Positions 1 through 6,876 of a stretch of DNA of 16,564 nt are shown piece after piece; position 1 is the first letter of the stretch; each line of letters opens with the position of its first letter. The notes below the pieces were generated by a model that made no database searches, was not told the origin of the DNA, and was given only the letters and a program-made list of their open reading frames with translations. A program made the position numbers and the translations under genes. Where the stretch lies: positions 1 through 16,564 of the forward strand of contig CAYTBG010000068.1 in assembly GCA_964435925.1 (NCBI GenBank), written 5' to 3'. The stretch comes from SOIV01 sp964435925 (GTDB lineage: Bacteria; Acidobacteriota; Aminicenantia; Aminicenantales; Aminicenantaceae).

Positions 1-309
1 TCTGGAAAACACCTTATGGACACTCAGCCACTGTTTTCTTTCCTTCTCCAGCTCTTTTTTTCCCAGTTCAGTTAGCCTGTAGTATTTTCGTCGTCGTCCA
101 TTATCGGATATTTTCCATTGGGATTGGATGAAGTTTTCTTTTTCCATTCGATGAAGGACAGGGTAGAGCATCCCTTCGGACCATTCCAGGGTCCCCCCGG
201 AAATTTGAATGATGTTTTGGATAATCTGATAGCCGTAGATTTCTCCGCTGGCTAGAATGGATAAGATCATAGGTTTTGTTGAAGCAGCCATTAAGTTTTT
301 CGATACCAT
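1..309 (-). CDS. PadR-family transcriptional regulator (partial, C-terminus off left edge)
   Basis: A winged-helix repressor of the PadR family. 103 residues are visible, close to the usual ~110 for short PadR proteins, so only a few C-terminal residues are likely missing. The family hallmarks are present in order: an N-terminal helix with PMILSILASGEIYGYQI (residues 13-29), the segment SGGTLEWSEGMLYPVLHRME (37-56), then the wing with NGRRRKYYRLTELG (70-83). A charged helix EKERKQW follows. The ATG at 307-309 is preceded by a GAGG ribosome site 6 nt away; an in-frame ATG at codon 7 lacks one. The gene is divergent from the serine hydrolase. Its promoter carries two palindromes, so autorepression is likely. 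In Acidobacteriota, PadR genes of this kind usually precede a duplicated ABC permease gene, which would lie off the left edge. The family is certain; the target is inferred. Confidence 0.93.
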   Translation of the reverse strand, partial: MVSKNLMAASTKPMILSILASGEIYGYQIIQNIIQISGGTLEWSEGMLYPVLHRMEKENFIQSQWKISDNGRRRKYYRLTELGKKELEKERKQWLSVHKVFSR

Positions 310-322
310 TTTTAACCTCGCA

Positions 323-363
323 TACCTAATATCCTTAGGTATTATACCTAGAATACTTAGGTA
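323..363. promoter_or_regulatory. Tandem palindromic operators, probable PadR binding sites
   Basis: Two copies of the palindrome TACCTAR-N5-TTAGGTA are visible. The copy at 323-341 has perfect 7-bp arms. The copy at 345-363 has perfect 6-bp arms with one mismatch at the inner position. Their centres (332 and 354) are 22 bp apart, about two helical turns, so two dimers could bind on the same face. One copy fills the -35/-10 spacer of the regulator's own promoter and the other covers its start site. That placement fits autorepression. PadR proteins bind palindromes of this general size; this exact motif is not one I can assign to a known regulator. Confidence 0.72.
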
Positions 364-369
364 CATCAA
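341..369 (-). promoter_or_regulatory. sigma70-type promoter of padR-like gene
   Basis: Read on the minus strand, TTGATG (369-364) and a perfect TATAAT (346-341) are separated by exactly 17 bp, the optimal spacing. Transcription would begin near 334, giving a leader of about 25 nt before the ATG at 309. The two PadR-type palindromes lie in its spacer and over the predicted start site. Confidence 0.72.
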
Positions 370-447
370 TAGCTAATTTTATTTTTCTTTTTAAGCTTTT
401 TCGCTCGGACAATGCAGCAATGACGCGCAATATTACATTTGGCGACG

Positions 448-476
448 TTGAAACAAACGATAATTTTAAGTAGGAT
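448..476 (+). promoter_or_regulatory. Candidate promoter of the serine hydrolase gene
   Basis: TTGAAA (448-453) and TAGGAT (471-476) are 17 bp apart, upstream of the gene starting at 532. The -35 box is good and the -10 box matches 4 of 6 positions. The PadR-type palindromes lie more than 80 bp upstream of this -35 box, so direct repression of this promoter is not evident. Confidence 0.35.
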
Positions 477-531
477 ATATTGAGAATATTGCATAACTTA
501 TTCCATGAAGACTTTTCAATAGGAGGCGAAC

Positions 532-1977
532 ATGAAAAAGACATTTATTTCTGTACAAATTTTTATTTTCCTTTTAATTTTAATATGCACCCCTGCTGCA
601 TTCTCCGAGGAGAAAGCTAAGCCCGATTTCTCAGAAGCCATCCGGCTGATCGATACCTGGCTTGAGGCCCAGCGCGATTATGACAATCTGCCCGGCATGT
701 CGGTCGCCATAGTCACGGACCAGGAAATACTCTGGAGCAAAGCCTACGGGATGGCAGATCTCGAAAAAAGAGTTCCTTCATCTCCCGGCACAATCTACAG
801 TATCTGCTCGATCTCCAAACTGTTCACTTCTGTGGCAGTAATGCAGCTCCGCGATGCCGGAAAACTCCGGCTCGAGGACCTTGCCGCTGATCACCTCCCC
901 TGGTTTAATCTCAAGCAGCAGTTTCCCGATGAAGGCCCCATAACCATTAGATCCCTCCTCACCCATTCTTCCGGCATCCCCCGTGAATCGGACTATCCCT
1001 ACTGGACAGGACCTGATTTCCCCTTCCCCTCACAAAAGCAGGTCAAGGCCAAGCTTGGCAGCCAAAAAACCCTCTACTCCCCCTCCACCTATTTTCAGTA
1101 CAGCAACCTCGGCATGAGTTTGCTGGGAGAGATTGTTGCAGAGGTCTCCGGAATGCCCTACCAAAAGTATATCGAAGAGAACATACTGAAACCTCTGCGG
1201 CTGGCTAACACGCGCACGAAGCTTCCTGAATCCCTATGGAGAGGAAAATTAGCCACGGGACACACTTCCAAAAAGCGCGACGGTACCCGCAGCATGCTCC
1301 CCTTATTCCAGGCCAAAGGCATCGCCGCAGCCGCCGGCTTCTCCTCTACGGTCGAAGACCTGGCCCGGTTTGCTTCCTGGCAGTTTCGTCTCCTGGAAAA
1401 AGGAGGGGAAGAAATCATAAAAGCCTTTACCCTCCGTGAAATGCATCGTGTGCATTGGGTGAACCCCGATTGGAAGACTACCTGGGGACTGGGCTTTTCA
1501 GTATGGGAAGTGGATGGAGAAACAATGGTAGGCCATGGAGGATCCTGCCCAGGCTACCGAAGCACTCTGAATATCGACCCCCACAAAAAACAGGCCTTCA
1601 TCGTCATGATCAATGCCAGTGGTGTTTCCCCGAGCAAATACGCAACAGGAATGAGAGATATCTTGAAGAAGGCCGCAGACAAGGACGAAAAGGAGAAAGC
1701 AGCGGTTGACCTTGAAGCCTACGCGGGTCTGTACAATGCACAGCCCTGGTGGGGAGAGACGGCTGTCATTCCCTGGCAGGGTAAACTGGCTGTTTTCGGA
1801 CTGCCGTCTGAAAACCCAGCTAAGGGGCTGACACTGCTGAAACATATCGAGGGCGACACATTCCGACGTTTGCGCAAAGATGAAACCCTAGGGGAAGAAG
1901 TTATGTTTGAAAGGGATAAGACCGGAAAAGTAGCCCGAATGTGGCAGCATAGCAACTACGAGAATAAAATTAGATAA
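532..1977 (+). CDS. Exported serine hydrolase, beta-lactamase class C / S12 family
   Basis: A 481-residue penicillin-binding-protein-fold hydrolase. The start follows AGGAGG (521-526) at 5 nt. An N-terminal signal peptide (residues 1 to about 25, hydrophobic FIFLLILICT then PAAFS) points to periplasmic export. The three active-site motifs of the family are in order: SISK with nucleophile Ser93 and Lys96, YSN at 190-192, and HGG at 335-337 in place of the KTG of true beta-lactamases. The HGG form is typical of esterase- or peptidase-like members (EstB, D-aminopeptidase and LACTB types), so the name beta-lactamase need not mean antibiotic resistance. The last ~90 residues form the beta-rich extension often seen C-terminal to this domain. 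The C1 peptidase gene follows after 103 bp with no visible terminator, so the two may be co-transcribed. The substrate cannot be told from sequence. Confidence 0.93.
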   Translation: MKKTFISVQIFIFLLILICTPAAFSEEKAKPDFSEAIRLIDTWLEAQRDYDNLPGMSVAIVTDQEILWSKAYGMADLEKRVPSSPGTIYSICSISKLFTSVAVMQLRDAGKLRLEDLAADHLPWFNLKQQFPDEGPITIRSLLTHSSGIPRESDYPYWTGPDFPFPSQKQVKAKLGSQKTLYSPSTYFQYSNLGMSLLGEIVAEVSGMPYQKYIEENILKPLRLANTRTKLPESLWRGKLATGHTSKKRDGTRSMLPLFQAKGIAAAAGFSSTVEDLARFASWQFRLLEKGGEEIIKAFTLREMHRVHWVNPDWKTTWGLGFSVWEVDGETMVGHGGSCPGYRSTLNIDPHKKQAFIVMINASGVSPSKYATGMRDILKKAADKDEKEKAAVDLEAYAGLYNAQPWWGETAVIPWQGKLAVFGLPSENPAKGLTLLKHIEGDTFRRLRKDETLGEEVMFERDKTGKVARMWQHSNYENKIR

Positions 1978-2080
1978 AATAACCGGCCATAATAATACAG
2001 CCGTCTCCACTGTTGAATTAAAATTTAAACCATGAGGGGAAAGAACAGCATGAAAGAAACAATTTAAAAGGAGGAATCTT

Positions 2081-3244
2081 ATGAAGAGAAATATTTTCAT
2101 ATTTGCCCTATTGCTGAGCATAGGGCTAGGCCCATTCCTACAATCGGCTGCCCTTGAGAAAGAGAAAAAGAAGAGTGAACTGCCTGATAAGAAATTCAAA
2201 GTTTTGACAGAGATTTGGAGAACACCGGCCAAGTCTCAGGGAAAGACCGGTACCTGCTGGTGTTTCAGCACTACTTCCTTCATTGAATCAGAGGTCCATC
2301 GCCTGGGCAGGGGAGACTTCGAACTCTCAGAAATGTTCACTGTCTACCATGCTTATCTCGAAAAAGCCCTCCGCTATGTCCGGCTGCATGGGAAAAGCCG
2401 CTTCAGTCAGGGGGGACTTTGCCATGATGTGGTTTACATAATGAAAAAGTATGGAACAGTTCGCGATTCTGACTACAGCGGCCTCAAACCGGGCAAGATG
2501 ATGCACAAACACAACGAGATGGGGAGGGTCGCAGCAGGGATGGTGGAAGGCGTGATCAAATCAGGGGGAAAAAAGGAGCTATCCAGCAAGTGGACTGATG
2601 GAAAACTCCTTAGCAATTGGCTTAACGCCCTCCGCGGTCTTCTGGATTCATACCTCGGTAAAGTGCCCGAAATGATCGAGTACAAGGGGCGTAAGATGAC
2701 TCCAAAACAATTTTCTGATGAGGTTCTGGCACTGCCGTTTGACGATTACATTGAAGTTACCTCTTACTCTTATCTGCCTTTTTACACCACAGGTGAACTT
2801 TTGGTTCCCGATAACTGGATGCATTACAGAAATTATTACAATGTCAAGCTCGATGATTTTGTCAGGATTATCGATCATGCCCTGGAGAGAGGTTATTCCC
2901 TGGCTTTTGACCTTCATCTTACTGAAAAGGACTACAAAAGTCTTAAGGGATATGCCATCGTCCAGGCCGATAGCGAAGGGGTAGTGGTTAGGCAGGATAT
3001 GCGGGATACCATGTTTGAAGATTGGCGTACCAGCGATGTCCACCTGGTGCATGCGGTCGGCATAGCAAAGGATGAGGAAGGCAAAAAGTTCTACATGACC
3101 AAGGATTCTGTAACTTCTGATGTTGGTCCTTACAAAAGCCTCGAATACTTCTCTGAAAATTACGTTCGGGCCAAAGCTCTCTCCTACATGATACACAAAG
3201 ACGGACTTCCCAATGACATCAGAAAAAAACTCGGCATTGAATAA
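2081..3244 (+). CDS. Exported C1 family (bleomycin-hydrolase-like) cysteine peptidase
   Basis: A 387-residue papain-superfamily protein closest to the bleomycin hydrolase/aminopeptidase C branch. A signal peptide spans residues 1 to about 24. AAGGAGG (2068-2074) precedes the ATG by 6 nt. The active-site segment TPAKSQGKTGTCWCFST (48-64) supplies oxyanion Gln53 and nucleophile Cys59. The catalytic His is His324 in HAVGIAK. The third catalytic position, normally Asn in a KNSWG motif, reads FYMTKDSVTSDVG, so Asp342 stands where Asn is expected and the following Trp and Gly are missing. The enzyme may be altered or weakened. The C-terminus (NYVRAKALSYMIHKDGLP) is conserved in this branch. The stop codon lies in a short insertion bracketed by 11-bp direct repeats; see the repeat entry at 3231-3292. 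Periplasmic peptide cleavage is the family-based expectation. Confidence 0.88.
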   Translation: MKRNIFIFALLLSIGLGPFLQSAALEKEKKKSELPDKKFKVLTEIWRTPAKSQGKTGTCWCFSTTSFIESEVHRLGRGDFELSEMFTVYHAYLEKALRYVRLHGKSRFSQGGLCHDVVYIMKKYGTVRDSDYSGLKPGKMMHKHNEMGRVAAGMVEGVIKSGGKKELSSKWTDGKLLSNWLNALRGLLDSYLGKVPEMIEYKGRKMTPKQFSDEVLALPFDDYIEVTSYSYLPFYTTGELLVPDNWMHYRNYYNVKLDDFVRIIDHALERGYSLAFDLHLTEKDYKSLKGYAIVQADSEGVVVRQDMRDTMFEDWRTSDVHLVHAVGIAKDEEGKKFYMTKDSVTSDVGPYKSLEYFSENYVRAKALSYMIHKDGLPNDIRKKLGIE

Positions 3245-3292
3245 TCGTTTGGGGACTCTCGTTTGACGACTGTCCCCAATTTCGGCATTGAA
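3231..3292. repeat. Small palindromic insertion with 11-bp flanking direct repeats at the C1 peptidase 3' end
   Basis: TCGGCATTGAA occurs at 3231-3241 (the last sense codons of the C1 peptidase) and again at 3282-3292. Between them lie 40 bp holding an inverted repeat: TTGGGGAC at 3249-3256 and GTCCCCAA at 3272-3279, with a 15-nt loop. TCGTTTG is also repeated directly at 3245-3251 and 3259-3265. If the 51-bp unit is removed in silico, the peptidase frame continues as VKKNLFHYDRA to a TAA at 3326-3328. The layout looks like an inserted REP-like element with target duplication. The hairpin could also act as a terminator, but it lacks a clear T-run. Confidence 0.6.
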
Positions 3293-3544
3293 GTAAAGAA
3301 GAACCTTTTTCATTATGACCGTGCATAATTTATGAGGACATTGTATCTCTGTTTTTCCAGAGAATAGGGACTCCATCGGCAGAGGCATGAATGCTGATTA
3401 TGGCGGATGTGCATTGTTCGTTCCTGAAAAGAGATCCTCATTTTGAATTAAAATTTTTTCTGTAATATAATCTTTGATAGCAATTATAAAAGCAAAAATA
3501 TCAAACTGATAAATTTAAGTATCATTTTCTTAAGGAGGACTTAT
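3293..3544. other. Intergenic region between C1 peptidase and TPR lipoprotein
   Basis: The first 36 nt may be displaced C-terminal codons of the C1 peptidase, ending in TAA at 3326-3328. A 6-bp hairpin TCTCTG/CAGAGA lies at 3346-3363. A longer-range inverted repeat, ATGAGGA (3332-3338) and TCCTCAT (3435-3441), encloses 110 bp. The rest is AT-rich and carries the promoter of the TPR gene. No gene was seen here. Confidence 0.5.
3443..3471 (+). promoter_or_regulatory. Strong sigma70-type promoter of the TPR lipoprotein gene
   Basis: TTGAAT (3443-3448), a 17-bp A/T-rich spacer and a perfect TATAAT (3466-3471) form a near-consensus promoter about 74 bp upstream of the start codon. It marks the beginning of the AT-rich plus-strand gene block and suggests that block is transcribed separately from the two peptidase genes before it. 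Confidence 0.7.
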
Positions 3545-4300
3545 ATGAAGAAAGGAATTATATCCATTGCAGCAATCCTCTTAATAATTATTTCTGCCTG
3601 CACTACATCTAAAGCACCTCCTTCACCCGAGATAATGCCTGAGGAGAGAGATTTTAATTTTTACCTGAGGCAAGGAGCTCTGTCTTTGAACAGCAGTGAT
3701 TACGAAAAGGCTATAGAGCAATTTAGCAAAGCTATAGCTTTAAGGCCTGATTCCTCAAAAACATATAATCTTTTAGGAATCGCCTATTTTAATCAAAAAA
3801 ATTACAAATTGGCTAAGAAGCAGTTTGAAAGAGGGGTTGCTATAGATTCCTCCTATGCAGAAGCTTATAACAATTTGGGAAGTGTATATTTCATGACAGG
3901 ACAGCTCAAGGAGGCGGAAAAAATGCTCACGAAAGCTCTTTCCATATCCTCTAACCTTGTCTCTGCTAACTATAATTTGGGAGCACTTTTTTTAGCCCAG
4001 GGTAAGGTTGAAGAGGGCACGCCTTATCTTTCTAAAGGAATTGCGCTTGATCCCGATTATTTAGAAAAGCACAAAGCCATTGCCACTAATATTTCTTCTC
4101 CTTTTTTTAATACATCAGAAATGTTCTTCATCTATGCCAAGCTTTATGCTTCAATAGGAAACATAGAAAAGACAGTGGAATATCTTAAAAAGGCAGAGGG
4201 GGCAGGTTTTAGCGATTGGCATAGGATTATGAAAGAAAAGGATTTTGAAAAGGTCAGAGAAGATCCAAGAATAAAAGATTTCCTTAAACGAATAGTATAG
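3545..4300 (+). CDS. TPR-repeat lipoprotein
   Basis: A 251-residue lipoprotein built of tetratricopeptide repeats. The signal peptide MKKGIISIAAILLIIISAC ends in a lipobox with Cys19 as the likely lipidated residue, so the mature protein should be membrane-anchored and face the periplasm. About four consecutive 34-residue TPR units span residues 37-172 (for example DYEKAIEQFSKAIALRPDS and YAEAYNNLGSVYFMTG). A fifth, degenerate unit lies around 191-224. The closing segment KEKDFEKVREDPRIKDFL is the motif often seen after the last TPR in such proteins. AAGGAGGA (3532-3539) sets the start. TPRs form a protein-binding scaffold; the partner is unknown. It is the first gene of a same-strand block with the transglutaminase-fold protein, which makes that protein or the beta-barrel protein possible partners by position only. 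Confidence 0.88.
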   Translation: MKKGIISIAAILLIIISACTTSKAPPSPEIMPEERDFNFYLRQGALSLNSSDYEKAIEQFSKAIALRPDSSKTYNLLGIAYFNQKNYKLAKKQFERGVAIDSSYAEAYNNLGSVYFMTGQLKEAEKMLTKALSISSNLVSANYNLGALFLAQGKVEEGTPYLSKGIALDPDYLEKHKAIATNISSPFFNTSEMFFIYAKLYASIGNIEKTVEYLKKAEGAGFSDWHRIMKEKDFEKVREDPRIKDFLKRIV

Positions 4301-4389
4301 AGGACGCCGATGGTAAGGCATGCAGAAGGCATCCTGCTCTCTAGGTACTCATTATTGTGATGAGCCCAAAATATTAAGAGGAGGTATCC

Positions 4390-5826
4390 ATGAAATCAAA
4401 GTATTATTATTTATTGATCTTTCTCATATTTATGCTTTGTGTTGGAAGCAGCCATGCTGCTATTCCTGAGAAATTTCAAAAGTTAATCAATAAAGGTGAA
4501 TTCTCAAAAGTTCAAGAACTTATGGGGGAAGAGATAGCTGTTAATTTAGATCTATCTTCATTAGATAGACTTGAAATTATTTTTGAAATTGAGAGATTGG
4601 AGAGGATTAAAAAAGATTTCACTAGAACTAGCGCAGAAGTCATTGATTATATTAAAAAATATATTCCTGATGTAACTGATAAAGATTTAGAAAAATGGGA
4701 AAAGGAAAAATCACTGGAATATATGATTATTGATGGGCAAAAAAAATATTTCAATCAAGCAGCGCATAATCTGTTTCTCATAAATAAAGAAACAAAGAAA
4801 ATCAAACAGGAAAAGGAAAAGCCAAAAAAACCTGAACTTTATAATCGCGTCGAAGGTGTTCGAGAGATAATTGAGTTGGCTAAGGAAGAAGGATGTAAAT
4901 ATGTTAAACCAACGCGAGTTCGTATAAAATATTCTCTTTCAGTGCATAAAGATGCTGTGCCAGAGGGTAAAATCATTCGTTGTTGGTTGCCATTTCCTCG
5001 AAAAAAAACGAATCGTCAAACAGATATCAAGCCTATTTCAGCTTTCCCTGAAAGATATATTTTGAGTGATAATCGAGATTATTTACAGAGGACTATTTAT
5101 TTTGAAGCGCATGCTGTTAAAGGTCAAAAAACAACCTTTGAAGTTATTTTTGAATACACAGGTTATGCATTCTATAATAAGATTAATCCTGATGAAGTTA
5201 AGCTAGTTCAATTAAATGAAGAATTAAAACCATTTATCCGAGAACGACCTCCTCATATCGTTTTCACCAAAGAATTAAAAGAACTTTCAAAAAAAATAGT
5301 GGATCAGGAGACCAATCCATATAAAATAGCTCGAAAAATATTTAAATGGATTCACGATAATATTCCATGGGCATCAGCCCGGGATTATTCAACTATCAGA
5401 AATATCAGCAAATACTGCTATCAGAATATGCATGGTGATTGTGGTATACAAACTATTCTTTTCATGACCTTGTGCCGGATAAACGGCATTCCTACAAAAT
5501 GGCAATCTGGCTGGACAACTACACCTGGCAGAGCAGGGATGCACGATTGGGGAAAGATCTATTTCGAACCTTATGGCTGGCTTCCAGTTGATGCAACTTA
5601 TGGTTTGCTCGACTCAAAGGATGATGATGTGAAATGGTTTTATCTGGGTAATATGGAGAACTACAGACTTATTGTGAATGATGATTATACTCAGCCGCTC
5701 TATCCTGCAAAAATTTATCCACGTTCCGATACTGTAGATTTTCAACGTGGTGAGATTGAGTGGGAAGGAGGAAATTTGTTTTTTGATCAGTGGGATTATA
5801 ATTACGAAGTGGAGTTTATTAAGTAA
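4390..5826 (+). CDS. Exported transglutaminase-like (papain-fold) protein
   Basis: A 478-residue protein with a signal peptide (residues 1 to about 23) and AGAGGAGG just upstream of the start. Residues 25-150 form a charged, mostly helical region that I do not recognise. Residues 175-260 look like the beta-rich domain that precedes many bacterial transglutaminase-like cores. The core contains the full triad: Cys351 in MHGDCGIQTIL, His385 in MHDWGKIYFEPYGW, and Asp401 in LPVDATYG. The usual helix NPYKIARKIFKWIHDNI (309-325) lies upstream of the Cys. Members of this fold act as peptidases, amidases or crosslinkers, and few have known substrates. The intact triad suggests an active enzyme in the periplasm. 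Codon use is strongly A/T-ending, unlike the serine hydrolase or S9 genes. Confidence 0.88.
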   Translation: MKSKYYYLLIFLIFMLCVGSSHAAIPEKFQKLINKGEFSKVQELMGEEIAVNLDLSSLDRLEIIFEIERLERIKKDFTRTSAEVIDYIKKYIPDVTDKDLEKWEKEKSLEYMIIDGQKKYFNQAAHNLFLINKETKKIKQEKEKPKKPELYNRVEGVREIIELAKEEGCKYVKPTRVRIKYSLSVHKDAVPEGKIIRCWLPFPRKKTNRQTDIKPISAFPERYILSDNRDYLQRTIYFEAHAVKGQKTTFEVIFEYTGYAFYNKINPDEVKLVQLNEELKPFIRERPPHIVFTKELKELSKKIVDQETNPYKIARKIFKWIHDNIPWASARDYSTIRNISKYCYQNMHGDCGIQTILFMTLCRINGIPTKWQSGWTTTPGRAGMHDWGKIYFEPYGWLPVDATYGLLDSKDDDVKWFYLGNMENYRLIVNDDYTQPLYPAKIYPRSDTVDFQRGEIEWEGGNLFFDQWDYNYEVEFIK

Positions 5827-5909
5827 TAATTGGGCAGAAGTGACAAATATAAAAAGAGATCTGTGTAAGAATGTCGTTAAATTAATTATTTCACGCCATT
5901 CATCACATT

Positions 5910-5933
5910 TGGCATCAAATTTTCTTGATGCTA
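5910..5933. repeat. Hairpin upstream of the membrane protein gene
   Basis: GCATCAA (5912-5918) pairs with TTGATGC (5925-5931) across a 6-nt loop. A G-U pair and a U-A pair extend the stem to nine. No T-run follows, so an operator or mRNA structure is as likely as a terminator. It ends 14 nt before the AAGGAG ribosome site of the next gene. Confidence 0.4.
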
Positions 5934-5960
5934 TAGGATAAACTATAAAGGAGACGCATC

Positions 5961-6590
5961 ATGGATTCTCATGTTATTGAAAAAGCGCTTGAAGTATGGA
6001 CACTTCAAAATCTATTAAACTTTTCAATCATGCTTGGCATACTTGCCTTAGGAATTGCCATTGTCCGAAAGTATTACGAATCCATTGAAAAAAAATTAAC
6101 GCTCAGAGTCTCAATTGAGATATGGAATGTACTAACAATACTTATTATCGATATTCTATTAGTGATTATAGTGGTAGTTGGGTATTTAGTTTTGAATCCA
6201 GACATCATGGCTGACATAAAAATTGCGATTCCATTTGTTCCTATTGCCACAATTCTATTCACCATCGCCCTAGTTCTTCGATTATTTCATGGAGGTCATA
6301 ATGTTACAAACCCAAATTTCATTCGATCTGTGTGGTTAATGTTTGCGGCAAACATAATAAATATAATTGGATTTACTTTTATAATGGAAGCGCCAAGCGG
6401 TGCCTATCTTGCAAATCATCCCAGCTCTTTCTGGACCTTTCTTAAAACTCAGCTTCGGTCCAATGCAGATCCAAAAGGTTTAGAACTCTCGCAGGTTACT
6501 TTTTATATTTGCTTCCCAATCCTAATTCTTGTATTTATCTGGGGATTTATGTCGGCAATAGGCCAGTTGAAAAAAAAGAAAGGTGAATAA
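5961..6590 (+). CDS. Five-helix integral membrane protein of unknown function
   Basis: I do not recognise the family. The 209-residue product has about five hydrophobic helices, at roughly 19-35, 56-78, 87-109, 123-142 and 181-200, and no signal peptide. The ends are charged (final LKKKKGE), suggesting a cytoplasmic C-terminus by the positive-inside rule. The third helix ends in RLFHGGHN, giving His110 and His113. Another His lies at 153 in a loop of about 38 residues between helices 4 and 5. Such histidines could bind a metal or haem, but no known cytochrome b motif is complete. AAGGAG at 5948-5953 supports the start. The stop is only 3 nt before the ferredoxin start, so the pair is almost certainly co-translated, and an electron-transfer role is suggested by that link alone. 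Confidence 0.8.
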   Translation: MDSHVIEKALEVWTLQNLLNFSIMLGILALGIAIVRKYYESIEKKLTLRVSIEIWNVLTILIIDILLVIIVVVGYLVLNPDIMADIKIAIPFVPIATILFTIALVLRLFHGGHNVTNPNFIRSVWLMFAANIINIIGFTFIMEAPSGAYLANHPSSFWTFLKTQLRSNADPKGLELSQVTFYICFPILILVFIWGFMSAIGQLKKKKGE

Positions 6591-6593
6591 ACC

Positions 6594-6806
6594 GTGGCCT
6601 GGGAATGGAAACTCATAATTCAAAACTGCCCAGGGTGTGGGATATGCGTTGATGTCTGCCCTGAGGATGCAATAAAAATGACAAGGGACATGGCGTATCC
6701 TGAACCAGTGCCTGGTAAATGTGATGGATGTTTGACCTGTCTTGAGGAATGCCCTTTTGATGCATTAGAGGTTAAAGATTTGCAATCTTCTGTTTCTCCT
6801 TCATAA
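6594..6806 (+). CDS. 2[4Fe-4S] ferredoxin-like protein
   Basis: A 70-residue protein starting at GTG, 3 nt after the membrane protein's stop. An AAGGTG in the end of the preceding gene can serve as its ribosome site. It has two classic CxxCxxCxxxCP motifs: Cys12, 15, 18, 22 (CPGCGICVDVCP) and Cys43, 46, 49, 53 (CDGCLTCLEECP). Each set ligates one [4Fe-4S] cluster, with the fourth Cys of each motif crossing to the other cluster. There is no signal peptide, so it is cytoplasmic. It has the compact length of a free electron carrier, with an N-terminal WEWKLII strand. Tight coupling to a membrane protein suggests it docks to, or feeds, a membrane redox component. The specific electron donor and acceptor are unknown. 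Confidence 0.93.
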   Translation: MAWEWKLIIQNCPGCGICVDVCPEDAIKMTRDMAYPEPVPGKCDGCLTCLEECPFDALEVKDLQSSVSPS

Positions 6807-6876
6807 TATTCCTTTTGATTTTTAGCTCGCCATTCAATAGGAAGACAAAAAGAATAAGGGTATAAAAGACAGAAAA

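Noticed and set aside
532..1977. A beta-lactamase resistance gene
   Set aside because: The SxxK and YxN motifs fit the fold, but the third motif is HGG rather than KTG and the length with a C-terminal extension fits esterase- or peptidase-like members; resistance cannot be claimed.
3249..3279. Rho-independent terminator after the C1 peptidase
   Set aside because: The stem is 8 bp with a 15-nt loop and only AATTT follows, so there is no proper T-run. The flanking 11-bp direct repeats fit an inserted palindromic element better, though partial termination cannot be excluded.
2648..3388. Long minus-strand open frame of 246 codons antisense to the C1 peptidase
   Set aside because: It runs opposite a gene with clear active-site motifs and a strong ribosome site, matches no family, and has no convincing ribosome site of its own.
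5747..5941. 64-codon plus-strand frame overlapping the end of the transglutaminase-fold gene
   Set aside because: It is an out-of-frame shadow over the coding end with no ribosome site and no recognisable sequence.
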